Shown here one piece after another: positions 33,701 through 46,497 of a DNA stretch of 64,000 nucleotides; the stretch's first letter is position 1; every line of letters starts with the position of its first letter. The stretch lies in NCBI GenBank assembly GCA_947000775.1, contig CAMQGK010000328.1, positions 1,942,001 through 2,006,000 on the forward strand. Direction: 5' to 3'. Position numbers and translations under genes: made by a program. The notes beneath the pieces were generated by a model. That model did no database searches, was not told where the DNA came from, and saw nothing but the letters and a program-made list of their open reading frames with translations. The stretch is from Pterois miles (Eukaryota > Chordata > Actinopteri > Perciformes > Scorpaenidae).

Positions 33701-36039
33701 AAGGTCCAGACATCAGTAGCCTTCTGTATCTGCATGGGTTTCCATGGTAATGACGTAGGCATTAGTAACTACATAGCTACGCTGGTGACGCAGCTTTTCA
33801 GTGATAAGGGACAGTTGTTCTCCTGTGCTGTCCTCCATAGCGCTCTGCTACACTCATAGCACTTCTACACTCTGACACCTGATCTGAGCGTCCGGCCTGA
33901 GACACATTTGTAGATATCCAGTTGGAATCACATTTCAAACCACCTCCACCACCACTGCCTCCACCTCATGTGGTTTGGATCTGATTTGCAAAAATCACAT
34001 TTCATGTCGCTGTCCAGACTTTCTACACTCTAAGAAAAAACATTACCAGTACATTTTCTTTACCATTCATGGATACTTCCATCAATCCCACATCAGAAAT
34101 TTCTGTAAAATTACAGCATATCCCCTGGAGCACTGGGGATAAACTGAAGGTTCTAATAATTAAATCTGTACTACATTTCTATGGACAGTTTCATCCAAGC
34201 TGAACCAGTAGCCTACAGTTTCTGGTACAATAATCACCACACCAATCTCACGTTCTTATGTGGTAACAGGCTTCAGCAGCAGGATCAAATAAATCCACCA
34301 CAAAATTTACAGCTGAACATGTTTATTTTTTTCCTCTGTAGGTATTTTTCTCCCTCTTGTAAACAGAAATACGATGAAAGTGCATTTAATGGCTTGGTTT
34401 GCTTTACACAGGTTAAACTGATGTGAAAATGTAACACAGAAAATTACTCATATTAACACCGTACATCGGCCAGTATTTTTACAGACTTCTCTTAGAGGTG
34501 TAAATATGTAAATACCAATGTGGATGCAATCTGGATTTTGCAAAAAGCTGGCAGTCTGAACAAGATCTCGGCCTTTGTGCCCCTGTTGTCTTTTGCCAGT
34601 TCGTCGTTGTACCTCCGTGTCTTGTGTTTCAGCCCCCAGCGGTAAAGACACGTCGCTTTGTTGGCCCTCTGCCCTTGTCGGGTGTTTTTGGTTACCTCTG
34701 CTTGTTTTAGGCTGCCTTGTTTTGTGATAAATCTATTTTTATTTTATTCTATGTTGTTGGCTGTTACTCCTGTTTTGAGTTTGAGTCCTGTTCCTTGTGG
34801 TTTCAACTGACACAATAATAATGACCGTCCTCCTGTTCAGTGCTGAATAGACCCACAATCCATCAGAGTGAAGGTTTGGTATTGGATCCGGAGTCTGTAA
34901 CTGGGTCCTCAATCAGCAGACGTGCGGTATGCTTCGTACCTCCTGTTGCAGCAGGTTTCTAGTGCTTTCCAGGAAACAGCAGCACCGCAGTTAACTTCTC
35001 TACTCTTTTCTGAACAGATCTTTGTTTGAATAATGTGTCATGAGGTGTGTACATCAATGTTGTGTTACTTTCTTCAAATCTTAGGAGTCTGTTCAGTTTG
35101 AAAAGCTCCATCAAACACGGCGCCCACGGACAGCATCGGTCCAACGCTGTAATTCATCATCACGCATTCAGCAGGGCTGCTTTGTGTGCTGAGACTTGGA
35201 GCTCCTTTCAGGGAACAACTTTGATAGCTGACAGCGAGTTACTGTGCAGAAAGCAACAGAGGTGCATTATTAAAACTGATATTTGAGTCATAATTTACAG
35301 AGATTGTTACAGCATCCATCGGGACATAACTGACTGTGTCAATCACTCAAATGAGTCAAGGTACAGATAATGAATTTTAAAATCTGTTAGATTCAAAAAT
35401 AAAAGACAGAAAACAAATCTGATCACTTTTGTCCTCTGTCTTTATTCACCAGTTTGTTTCCAGTCAGCAGCAATCAATTGAGTTAATCATATCACCTTGT
35501 AATATCCTCTTTGTGTTGTTCCTAATTGACGATGACTCACGGTGCCATCTCAGCAGCTAATGGCCATTCAATTAAAAAGCTTTTCTCCAGAATTACCATA
35601 TAACCAAGCGATGTTTGGGGAACAGAGATAGAAAATTAAATGTACTGTGGTGCCAAATTGAATTATAAAGGAGGAAATGAAAGAAACAGCAGGAGAGATG
35701 CTGTGCTGTCTGGGAGGTCACAGAGGAACAGCATGCATCCGTCTTGTTCAGTCGTGAATCTGGATGAGAGGATATTGTGATCATTTGCTGTGAGTTTGAA
35801 TACTGTCTACAGCCCCATGTAATCACAGAAATGAATGTCTTTAAAGTAAGAATTCAATTAATGCAAAGCTTCAGAACTTTTCCCTATAGTCATTTATATG
35901 TATTATAATTGAATTTTATTTTAATAAGAGTGTGCAGCTTTATGTAAATTACTGACAATGAAATGTCACCGAGATGCTTGGCAGTAACAGTTCTAGTGTG
36001 CTCACATACAGTATGTTATACTGATTAGTCTCCGTCGAG
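33701..36039. other. Intergenic, no gene recognised
   Basis: No supported exon or repeat boundary. Confidence 0.4.
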
Positions 36040-36303
36040 TCTCATTCCCATGACCAGAGGAAGGGAAATAACTCTGGATTGCGTTTTGCAACTTTTAGGA
36101 CCTAACAATTTAAATTTGGACTATTGAGGTTCATACTGGGAAGCTGGCTCAGAAAAGTTATCTGCTGAGTCACAGACATCTCTTTTCCAGTGTAAGCCAA
36201 TGAGAATAAGTCTTTTTGGGCCCAATGGCATCGCTCGATGTTGTAGTACCACCGCTTAGTACCACGAAAACTGGGATCAGCGTCCGGTGCTCTTCCTGGG
36301 GGC
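36040..36303. repeat. Dispersed repeat (family B), copy 1
   Basis: It matches 42974-43241 in order: 'tcattcccatgaccagagg' / 'tcattcacatgagcagatgg', 'aaataactctggatt', 'caacttttaggac', 'cagtgtaag', 'caatggc' and 'cacgaaaactgggatca'. It is joined directly to the SINE tail at 36304. Confidence 0.65.
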
Positions 36304-36370
36304 TTGAATTGAATTTCCCCTAGTGGGACGAATAAAGGAATATCTTCTTCTTCTTCTTCTTCTTCTTCTT
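36304..36370 (+). repeat. SINE 3' tail fragment with (CTT)n end
   Basis: TTGAATTTCCCCTAGTGGGA, then CGAATAAAGGAATAT and eight CTT units. It is a 5'-truncated copy of the SINE family at 5070 and 6257. Confidence 0.75.
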
Positions 36371-37390
36371 GGCAGGTCCTCTTTATGGAGTCCGTCATGT
36401 TGCTCCTTCATGTTTCTTCAGTAGCCCAGAATGGACAAACCAAACACTGGCTCGCAGAGAGACTTTCATGTTTTTACATTACCTGAAGGCCACCATAGTT
36501 CTCCACACTCTTATGAAACTGTTGTGACGTGTGCCATTGAGTGTTAAACTGTGATACCACCAGCAAAACGACTTTTTGCTTAAAAACTTCTGCCTATGGA
36601 ACAAGTGAAAATTCACTTTACTCATTTCTTGAAATATGAAGCAATATAATTTAAGATAAAACAAGATCTGGAAGTTTGCTGTAAAACTCAGTATGAGCAG
36701 TTTTCCTCTTGTTTAGTGAAGAGTTGTGTCATGTTGAGCCTGTCATGCCCAAAAGTTTTCACTTAACAAGATATAAAGATGCCTTGTCTAAAAACAAGTC
36801 CCTATGTCTCACTGAAATGTTACTTAAGTGCTTATGTCTACTATTAATATTTTGAGATATTGTGACTTGTAATTTGACAGATATATTTGGTAAGATTTTA
36901 CATGTTTGCAGTCCTAAAGTAGTGTTATTATAGAAGGAATAACCTCTGACTGACTGAGACAAATGTCATTGCCACAATTTTGGAAAGGACTGAGCAGAGG
37001 GGCGTACAGTTGGTTGCAATCTGCAACCAAACCACTAAACGTTGCCAAATCGTGCACACTGTATTTTTAAACTTCTAATATATACCACAGCATCCAGTGG
37101 ATCCTCACCCTTACACTTACTGCAGTATGTTGCTTAATAAATGAGGGGATTTAGCTGGTGATCCCTCTCTGCTACAGTACCTGTCCTGTTACTCTACACA
37201 GTTTACTGTCAAACTGAAAGCAACATCCGGCTGGTGGAGCCGGAGCCATGTGTCAGCATTAATTATAATAACTCACATAAACCTCCCGTAGATGGAAAAC
37301 TCTGGATAGCTGCTGCAGAGCTGGATGGCAGAGATTACAGAAAGCTTCAAGCTGAATGGATGACTATTGCTTCTGTATTGCATGGTGCTC
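36371..37390. other. Intergenic, no gene recognised
   Basis: No supported feature. Confidence 0.4.
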
Positions 37391-37391
37391 G

Positions 37392-37447
<56 letters not shown>

Positions 37448-37472
37448 TGTGTGTGTGTGTGTGTGTGTGTGT
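37391..37472. repeat. Compound (CT)n and (GT)n microsatellite
   Basis: CT units over 37391-37444 with one TTT interruption, then GT units over 37449-37472. Confidence 0.93.
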
Positions 37473-37573
37473 TTAGTTTCTCAGAAAGGCACAGGGTGGG
37501 GTCAGACTAACTAGGACGAACTACTCTGTAATTTGCAAACAAAAAAAAAAATGGAGAGCCAGACAGCCCGTCC

Positions 37574-37574
<1 letters not shown>

Positions 37575-37615
<41 letters not shown>
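37575..37615. repeat. (TG)20 microsatellite
   Basis: Uninterrupted TG units. Confidence 0.93.
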
Positions 37616-37616
<1 letters not shown>

Positions 37617-38882
37617 TTCTTGTTTACTGCAGACACAACCATTGTTGTGGGTGGTTCAGCTTTGCACCAGCACCAGCAGGATGTGTGGGCAGTCTAGTAG
37701 CTGATGTTCTGCATGTTTTCCAGAGCGGACGGAGCTGCTCCAGCCCAGGAGATGGTCCTGGCCTGGTCCTCCAGGCCCTGGAGGTCAGACAGGCCGACTA
37801 TTGGTGGTTGAGCCGGTCTGGAAAAGCCCCAAAGTCCCTCATTTGAAGCAAAATGGAAGCTTATAGTTTAGCTTATACAGTTTAGATTTTGTTCAACATC
37901 GTCTTTGTGCGAGGCTGGACTGGGACAGAAAACGAGCCGTGGCATGACGGTCCAGGCACCACCGCCACAGACGCCATCGATCACATTCATATATCTGCGG
38001 CGCCGCCCCCCAGAAATACTAAAGCTGTGTAATGAGTAAGGAGGACTTAAGGAAGGTTTAAGAGAGAGGAAACATGATAAATAGGTAGCTTCAACAAGCG
38101 GCGTTGCAAAATTGTATTCACCTCTGTGATGAACAGGCCTTTCCACAAGGACATGGAGCAGCCAGCCAGTGAGTAACAGCAGCCAGCTGAGGGAGTCCTA
38201 GCATGGGTTCAGGTTAGAGATTCGAGGTCGCACATTTTGTACCACATGAGGCTCACAACAACAGACTAGACGTGAAGAATATGTCACAGAGAGAAAATAT
38301 TTTACATTTCCTGTCTTCATTCAAAGTAAAAGCCCTGTTGCATTTTTTGGAGGAAAGTATAGTAGAAATATAGTTAGAAACCCCATGTAAAATATAAATA
38401 TACATAAATAATTTAGGGCAGTGTTTTGTGATGGTCTGTCTCTCTTTTCTGTCTTAAGTAAATATGAATCACATTTATAACGAAGTGAAATGGCCCTTAT
38501 GAAAGGCAAACTTTCATATTCATGTGCTGCTCAGGCGGACCGCGTGGTCCGGCCGTTAGTCCCGTTTCAGTCGGTAACCGCAAAACTTCAAACGTTTACA
38601 AGTGAATTCACTAGAATTATGTACGATTTCTGTAGGAGAAACTACTAATATTTTGTAAACTGTGCTGCTTCTATCTGTTTTACAGCAGATATTAGGACTC
38701 TTGACTCCCATGTTTATGTACATTCAGGTGTCTGAATAGATTCAGGACTTAACACCACGTTTCCTAATTGCACTTCATGTTTATTTACCCTGATCTTTAC
38801 CCCACTATTGGTTTAGCAAACAAAGCAAGGTCACGTTTTATATTACATGTTATATTGTTATATTAAATTATTACTGTATTCC
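37616..38882. other. Intergenic, no gene recognised
   Basis: 37650-37850 is somewhat GC-rich, but its open frame has no recognisable domain and no splice pattern. No supported gene. Confidence 0.4.
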
Positions 38883-38890
38883 GATACATG

Positions 38891-39437
38891 CAGTGGTGGA
38901 AGAAGTACTCAGATCTTGTACTTCAGTAAATGTAGCAATGCTACCATGTAGAATTACTCTGTTACATGTAAGTGTCCTGCATTCAAAATCCTACATAAGC
39001 AAAAGTGCAAAAATATTAGCATCTGAATACACTTAAAGTACCAAACATAAAAGTACTCATTATGCAGAATAATGTACATTATTATCGTCTAAATTTTATT
39101 GATACTTATAATTTACTTAATTTGTTCATCACTTTAAAGTTGCAGCTGGTTAAGGTGGAGCTCATTTTAATGAGTATAATGTATACTGCTGGGTATTTAA
39201 ATCTATAATAATATCATCATCATGTATTAGTTGATTATATTTTGTATTAATAATCTGAAGCTGTAAAGTAACTAAAGCTATCAGATAAATGTAATAAAGT
39301 AAAAAGCATAATGTTCCCCAATGAGATGTAGTGGAGTGGAAGTAGAAAGTAGCAAATCATGGAACTACTCAAGTAAAGTAGAAGTACCTCAAAATTACAG
39401 TACTGCAGTGAACGTACTTAGTTATGGTCCACCGCTG
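38891..39437. mobile_element. hAT-type MITE (CAGTGGTGGAAGAAGTACTC ends)
   Basis: The left end CAGTGGTGGAAGAAGTAC is answered by GTACTTAGTTATGGTCCACCGCTG at the right, giving imperfect inverted repeats that begin CAG. Flanking octamers GATACATG and AGTACATT agree at 5 of 8 positions, consistent with an old 8-bp hAT target duplication. At 547 bp and AT-rich, it is non-coding. Confidence 0.78.
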
Positions 39438-40913
39438 AGTACATTTTATACTCGTGTTTTCAAAAGCGTTATTTACTGTTCCTGTTGGCATAAAATAACT
39501 GTTTATTATTTAAGTACAAAGTGGTGATGTATTTTTGATACCTTCACTCCTTTGCATTAAATCATACCGGGACGTTTGCTGAAACTGACGTGACGTGGTA
39601 CAGCCGACCCAGAAACACTTCCACCAGCCGCCACCGAGTGTGACGCAGAATGAAATGCCTCTGAATAACCTGCTGGCCGGGACTGATACTCAACAAACTG
39701 AAGCCATACTAAATGGACAAACATGCTGAATTCACTTAACCACGAATGCAGGAAGAGGCAGCGGGTGAAACAGCAATGATGAATGAAGTACCCAGCAGCA
39801 GTAGCAGCAGAGCACCTGATCTATTCATCAGTACGGGTTTGAGTTCAGTCACACAACTGACGTCAGAGTTGCTTTACGTTTACATCACATTCGCCCTCGG
39901 TTGCTTTTCAGCTACCTTCAGGCTGGTTGCCATTTCCTGAGAGACAGCGGATCAAGATGAGTGACGAGTGTGGGATTGAGAACGAAGGGAATGAGGGCAA
40001 TAACCACACACATCCTGCTCACTAAGTGTTTCTGTGATGACTAGCAGGTGGAAAGTCGCCTACAGTCAACTTCTATTTGACATGAAGAAGAAGTCTGTTC
40101 ATTCTGAGATGTTACTGCTTTGCCCCTGTTTTCTAGATGAAATATTCCTCTCCGGCCATGTTTCCTCATATTCATCAGCCCCTGAAGAGCAGCACAGAGT
40201 GACAGTTTGCTTGGTTGTATATTGCCTGGCCGTGACAGACGTGTAGTGAGCTCCGTCACCTCCGTCACCTCTAGACCTTACATGGGTTTTCATCAGCTGG
40301 AGCTCAGCGTTGTGCCTGAAGGAGAGAAGCTGCTTTACTGTGACTATAGCTCCTCATTTGCAGTATGTGGATGAATGCATTTCTCTCTTTAAAGTAGTGT
40401 GTAGAAAACAAATCATGTTTTGATTTAATTAGTCTTGCTTGTAATATAGATGCAGCGATATATCAACATTTGAGTAGGTTATGACATACTGTGTGTGCAG
40501 AAACTAGTTTCTCATAATCCCTGCCTGTACTGGAGTTACCTGGGGGCCTGAATGATGCAGGAATGAATCCCACACATATGAAGTATAGTGTGCTGATGTC
40601 GTGCTTGACAACAGCTGCTGCGTTCTTGCTTTACAATCACTGGACCAATCATCAGCCATTTTTCTATCAGCTGACTGCAGGTATTCATGCAGGTGTACAG
40701 GGTTAATGTTGTGAAATGACTTTTTATGCATCATTTGACAGTGAAACTGTCATGGTTGGGTTTAGGCAACCATATAGTTAGGTTGAGGGAAAACAGAGTT
40801 GGGCTTAATATAAGGACATAAACAAAGAAACATGTCACAGACGTCATTATTGTGTATTCAAAACAACTCATATTCACTTTTTATTCAATGCTACTAGCTC
40901 TGAGCATAGCATT
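39438..40913. other. Intergenic, no gene recognised
   Basis: 40741-40870 carries 'ggttgggtttaggcaac' and 'aggacataaacaaagaaac', another trace of the 'cctaaaccc' type repeat interior. No gene is seen. Confidence 0.4.
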
Positions 40914-41442
40914 GCAACCCGTTCTCACTCCCAACTCGACAAATACCGCTGATTGGGCAGCACCGCTCGGCATAAAAAACTGACATACGGAGGCACCCTT
41001 AACCGACAGTGTGTGTCGAACCGGTCTAACTAACTAACAACTAACTCCAGTGGACTGTAAACCTGCGTGGTTAATCAACGGTCAGAGCGAGTGACGTGTT
41101 ATTAGCGCGAGAGTCTGTTCAGGGCGGGAGGGTCAAACAAACACAAGACGTTCAACCAGCTAAAAGTAACACTGATATATTTAAGTCATTAGCCACGTGA
41201 CTTGGTATCATCAGTCACTTGAGTTGCTAATCAGTTGGCATCAATCGTGATTGATTCCTATCTCTAAGTGGTTGTGTTGCCTAAACCTAACTTCCTGTGA
41301 AAACGTTTATTTAGAAAGGACACTATGCATGTAACGAGTGTATATTATTGACACAGAATCATCAAAAACTAATACAAGAGGCCTACTGGGGGCACTGACC
41401 AAGCGGCGTTTTTTTTTATGAGTTGGGGTTGAGAATGTGTTG
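40914..41442 (+). mobile_element. MITE, family with CAACCCGTTCTCACTCCCAA-type inverted ends, copy 3
   Basis: Left GCAACCCGTTCTCACTCCCA is answered by TGGGGTTGAGAATGTGTTG at the right, with a second paired block (left 'accgctgattgggcag', right 'ctgaccaagcggcg'). The interior 'gtggttgtgttgcctaaacc' and 'aaaggacactatgcatgtaa' is nearly the same as in copy 2 at 18231. Confidence 0.75.
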
Positions 41443-42866
41443 AATATTCAGGCAGACACGCTTGCGTTGCAGTCAGTACAGACTAAGTGGTGTGAAACGA
41501 TTCGCCAAAAGCAAGAACATCATTGTTTTTGCACGTTGCATGGGTTAAAAATTACCGTGTCATTCATACGTCATTTGGGGAGACCGGGCTGAATTTCCAG
41601 TGAGACTTCACAGATTACAGACACGGCAGGTTCACACAGGATTAAGAACACAAATGGCTTTTGAAATGAATGGAGGACAGGTAAGGGAAGACAGAGCAAG
41701 ACGTCCTGCGCAAATTAATCTTTTGGAGTTTGACAAATGAGACTTTTAATTGGTTCAAGCATGAGTAACCTCCTATAACCCACATACTGTATACTATGTA
41801 CTGTATGTACGATGTACTGAAGCACACATTCACGCTCTCACCAGACACCGACACAAACAGAAGATCCTGGTCCTCGGCCAGAGAATCAGGTCTCTGTTTC
41901 TCAGCTCGACACCACACGCTGTGCAGGCAGCAGATAAGAGCTGTGACCCGGGGCGTGTGTTCAGGAGTCTTTAGCCCAGACGGAGCATCAGGGCAGATCG
42001 GGGCCTGGATCAGAGCACAAACCTTATCCGTCCCCTGCAGGATCGCCCTGTCAGCTGCCTTCTCTGGCTCACAACACCAAACGACTAAATTAGCCTCTGA
42101 TAGAGAGATAAGTCAGAGAGAAGAGGCTTTTTTCTTGTCCTGGCTGTACATCTGCCCGGGGAAAAACTCATGTCCTCCAGAAAACCTTGGCCTTGTTTTC
42201 ACTGCAGATTGACACAGGATTTTACAGAAAGACTGTAATGTGATGTGAAGCGACAACACTGGGATCAGACTGTACAGCGTTTATTTATTTTTTTTAACAC
42301 TGCTGTGTTGAATACTCGATTGTGATTGGTTAGATTGGTTAGCACGCTCTGCAGTCTGTTATTTCTTTATAACAGACCGTTGCCATGGGCGCAATTCTGA
42401 TGTCAGACAGGTGACCATTTTTTTGTTGCTGTGTAATAAGCGTGATCATTTCCAGCTAGCGGGTCACTGTCGTGAAAGAAACCACTTCAGAGCGATGGGA
42501 GACCACTCTGCTCTGCGTCAGGGTGCAGTATCGCATCGTTGAGGTTTCTCTCACAACAATGACCGACTCGCTGTTCATTATCCTTGACTTGTTAGTGAAG
42601 TCTTACCTGATTGAGTCACTATGTGTAGCATGAGGACACTAGGGGCTCTCAAACCACAACCCTCTCCACTCCCACTCCATAGCATGGATATATTAAAAGA
42701 ACTGGATGCAGCGTCAGAGGCGGGACCCCGTTCATTCCTATGAAAGTTGCTCAGTGGCCCATGAAGCCAAAATGGTTCGACATCCCAGTGGAAAAGTACC
42801 CAGATCATCCAGCGATCTTCCTCATCCACTGGGCCCGTGGAGCAGGCGCAGTAGCGTCCGCTCGGT
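41443..42866. other. Intergenic, no gene recognised
   Basis: A 138-codon open frame at 41796-42212 has no recognisable domain, and I do not call it. Confidence 0.4.
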
Positions 42867-42926
42867 CACATAGCTCGGTCACGGTCACAGCTGTCACGCC
42901 GTCACAGCCGTCACGCCGTCGCCACA
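42867..42926. repeat. Short GTCAC-rich tandem repeat
   Basis: CTCGGTCACATAG / CTCGGTCACGGTCACAG / CCGTCACAGCCGTCACGCC-type units repeat imperfectly. Confidence 0.7.
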
Positions 42927-42973
42927 GCTTGCTAACTCCGCCTCCCAGCCCTCGCTCCAGCCTCGGTCCGGCT

Positions 42974-43241
42974 CTCATTCACATGAGCAGATGGAGGAAA
43001 TAACTCTGGATTCAGCTATTAGTGTGTTTTACAACTTTTAGGACATCATGATTTACTGTAAGTCAGGACTACTAGATTGTTCATGCTGGGGAGTTGATTT
43101 ATCTGAGTTACATCTCTTTTCAGTGTAAGTTTATGGGAAAAACAGTCTTTTTGAACCAAATGGCTTCACGTGACGGACACAGAAGTTGTTGTACCTCTAC
43201 GAAAATTGGCATCAAGGCGCTTTTTTTGGAGGCTCGCTCCA
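42974..43241. repeat. Dispersed repeat (family B), copy 2
   Basis: Same orientation as 36040-36303, with the shared blocks listed there. Its sequence may extend further left, to about 42740. Confidence 0.6.
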
Positions 43242-45054
43242 TAGACGGGTTTCTTGTACACAAACATTACTGGATGTATGTGCATTCAGGCCGCAAACCT
43301 GCTTTGGCACGTGGTCACAAGATTGTAGTGAACCGTTCTAATCAATGTAGATTTCTCATTGTTTGTACTTTCTTGTTGACTATATTAGACCCCTGCAGAG
43401 TCTGACCACCAGATATCAGGATCAAATGACATTTATCACAAACTGTCTCATTTTACAGCTTTCTGAAAACATCCTCTGTCTAGTTTGACCGTTTGGTCAG
43501 AGTTCATGAGTGACTGATAGCTGCGCAGAGACGACAGACTCCAGATCAGCTCTGATTGGTTATTTTCCTCCAGCCTGTTAAATCTTGTAAATGGCATTAG
43601 GTGCACCGGAGGACACCGGAGGAACATGATTTTTTTTCAGATTACTTGTCTAATACACGACAGTCAGGATATACCGTTTTATAAAAAATACTTTTTAAAT
43701 CATATTTGATAAATTTCAACCCGCTGCAGGTTTAATATCTTACAGATTGTAAAGTGTAGTCTTTTGTTGTAAGGAATTTAAAGAAACCCCAACGTCAGTC
43801 AACAGAAGACTGACTGATTGAACCCATTTTCACCTAGAAATGTAATCACTGTGTTCGTCAGAAATATAATGTCTACCATCCGTCACACATGGACCAATCA
43901 GCTTCAACTGTGCAGCAGTTTAACTGAACATCTCTGTGCTCTGTCCTCCATTGACCAGCCCGCTCTGCTGGCTCAAGACGAGACTTCACCTCTTTGCACA
44001 GACCTGAACGAGATTGTCTTTGCTCAACTCATGACCTTCGCTGTGAGATAAAATAAAGCCACCGGAGCGTTGAGCAGTGTCTGGCAGTGGCGTGTACCTC
44101 CCTCCCTCTCTCCCTCTGGCAGAGCTCTCCTAACAGCCATTACCCAGTTATTAGGTAGTGAGGATGTTACAAGGGAAACAGAGCAGTGAATGACGAGAGA
44201 GACACACTGTGATGGAAAATGTAAAAAGAACAGCACATCGTTATGGTTGCTTTTAAAGGATTAAGACACTTTGATTATAGAGATTTGATTTAAATTCATT
44301 CATCAAACTCAATTTGGTATTGCCAGTGTTTATAATGTAGATGTCTTGAATGCATTATGTATAATATAATGCGTGAGAGTTCCTGTAATCCCTCATAATG
44401 CAGTGAGATGTCTTCTAATAACAGTGAAGTATGATCAACCATGATCATAAAACTCGAAGCTCGATATCACTGTGTCTTTAAACTGCTCTGTTGCTTTTAC
44501 ATAAGAGTTTATGAGGTGTTTTCAGTAGCATGGTGCTCAGGCTGCCAAGCTTCCACTTTGAATGTTCTTTTAAGGCTCTGAATGTGTTCGTATCAACAAA
44601 CGCTATGACTGCACTATCATTCCTGTGTCAGAGCCCCACCACATGACATCGGTGTACTCTTACTGTGAAGATGTTACGACCACGACAATGATCTCTGCCT
44701 GTCATTGGTAAAGAATAAACTTTAATGAGGTAAAGTGAATATGAGCATTTGTGATGCTTGTCCTTGTAAAGTGTTTATACGTATGTCTTGTGGCTACTGT
44801 TATAAGGAGGCTTTTACATCAACGAGTGGCGCTGGAATGAGTTTTAAATTGGTGCATCAGTTTTGGGATGACAGTGTTTTCTGCAGGACTGTGGTGTGGT
44901 GCGCCACATATTCAAACATATTAAAATGAAATGCAGCAATCTGGAACACTTTGAGTGCAAAATTACAACTTGGTGCTCTAGTAAACAATTTAATCACAAA
45001 GGTTGTTTGGTTATGAATGCTGATGGGAAAAAGACACAGCATATGCATGGTAAA
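43242..45054. other. Intergenic, no gene recognised
   Basis: No supported feature. Confidence 0.4.
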
Positions 45055-45265
45055 CAAGACGGGGTAGCAACATCACCGCAGGCCCCTCTCACCGAGGACC
45101 GTCCCCCGGTTTACGTAAAGAGCGAACTCAACGACCCAGAGCAGAGACGAGGTCTAGGCGAGGGATGCTGTAAAACTCACCGGCCCTTTCCGAGCAGACC
45201 TCGATCGTGGCGCAGCGGACAATGCGCCCGGCGAGGGCCGGCCTGCCAGCTGAGAAGTGTAAAAG
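45055..45265 (-). other. GC-rich islet of unknown nature
   Basis: It stands out from AT-rich surroundings by its GC and CpG content. On the - strand a frame stays open for about 40 codons from near 45270 (including RPALAGRIVRCATIEVCSER). The same strand has a plausible acceptor (CTTCTCAG near 45252) and a consensus donor GTGAGT (near 45180). I do not recognise the peptide. It could be an isolated exon, a promoter islet or a repeat piece. Confidence 0.3.
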
Positions 45266-45713
45266 TATTTTCGGTTCATTATGAAACTATTGTGAGCTGG
45301 ATGTCAGATCACTGTGATTTCATTTTAATTACGCTACACTGTGGTTGATTGTGATTGCTCTGATAGTTGTAAAATGTAGATAAAGATATTATTCAGGGCA
45401 TTAACCTTGCGTTTATGCACGTATTGTTGAAGAAAAATAAATAAAGGCTTCAGTACAGGTTGTGTTTATGTGAGACGCAGCTGAGACGGAGATGCTCAGA
45501 CAGCTGCTGATCTGATTAAAATGAGAGCAGATCTGTGGAGTGAAAACACTTCTGCCTCCCTCCAGTCTGGACGAGCAGGAGTAGACAGTTAAAATAACAA
45601 TAAAAATATCTTTGTTACCGTGTTGCAATATAGGGGCATGTCAGGGACCCGGACCTGGATCCGAGTGCACTTGACCCCAGTGTCCAGTTTGTTTAGTGTG
45701 TACACTGTGTACC

Positions 45714-45758
45714 ATCGATATCGATACCCTCGATACCCGGGTTGGTCTTGAGACCAAC
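45714..45758. repeat. Cluster of short palindromes
   Basis: ATCGATATCGAT (45714-45725) and GTTGGTCTTGAGACCAAC (45741-45758, 8-bp arms) lie 15 bp apart. Confidence 0.7.
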
Positions 45759-46379
45759 AACTAGTAGTTTTGAGAGCGAGGGATTTTTTTCGACGCCGTA
45801 TGGCTCCTCTGAAATCTGAACTTGCATAGCAATGGTACACAAAGGTTCACTCGGATGGGCTTAGGAGCTTGCTATTGGGAAGCTTTGTTCTGGCCTGAGA
45901 AAAGTGAATTTTTGCAGCCACTAGGTGGTGCTGATTCTTTTTGGTGCCGGTTTTGTTGCTTGTCCTTTGAACCCTGAGGGCAGCCATCTTGCTGAGTGGA
46001 AGGCACATTATGGAAGTGTGTCGTCAGAACACCAACATCTACATCCATCGTCTTTGGGAAGCATTGTCCGTAAGTACAGATTTTATTAGACGCCCATATT
46101 TGCGTCAGTGTTTATGTTTTGCTTGGCCATGTTTTTATGTGTTATGCACTTTTCATTGCTCACCATGAAACCAGTCCTGTTAGTGGCTTTCTCCGAGCTA
46201 TACTGATACCCAGATATATCCGATAGCTTTGTGAGGCATGGTGGGAATGTATATTAGTGAGGCTTATCTTTGTCATTGTTTCTTTAATTTTCTGTCTTCG
46301 TACCAGTTTTACTCCATTCTCATACTTTCAATATTAAATGGTGGTGTGCAGTAAAGCCATCATTGATTGACTACAGTGT

Positions 46380-46497
46380 GAGCATGACGATGACATTGAT
46401 GCTGATGGTATTGAGGATGTTGTTGATTAGGATATTCATGATGATGATAATGATGATATTGATGGCATTGTTCATGCTGTTAATGCTGATGATGACA
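46380..46497. repeat. Degenerate (GAT)n-rich microsatellite
   Basis: Many GATGAT and GATATTGAT units with substitutions. The open frame through it (Met/Leu-rich) is only a product of the repeat. Confidence 0.75.

Noticed and set aside
41796..42212. 138-codon + strand open frame
   Set aside because: No recognisable domain and no codon or splice evidence.
44896..45348. 150-codon + strand open frame through the GC-rich islet
   Set aside because: The frame is open mainly because the islet is GC-rich. The opposite strand has the better splice-like signals, and no homology is recognised in this frame.
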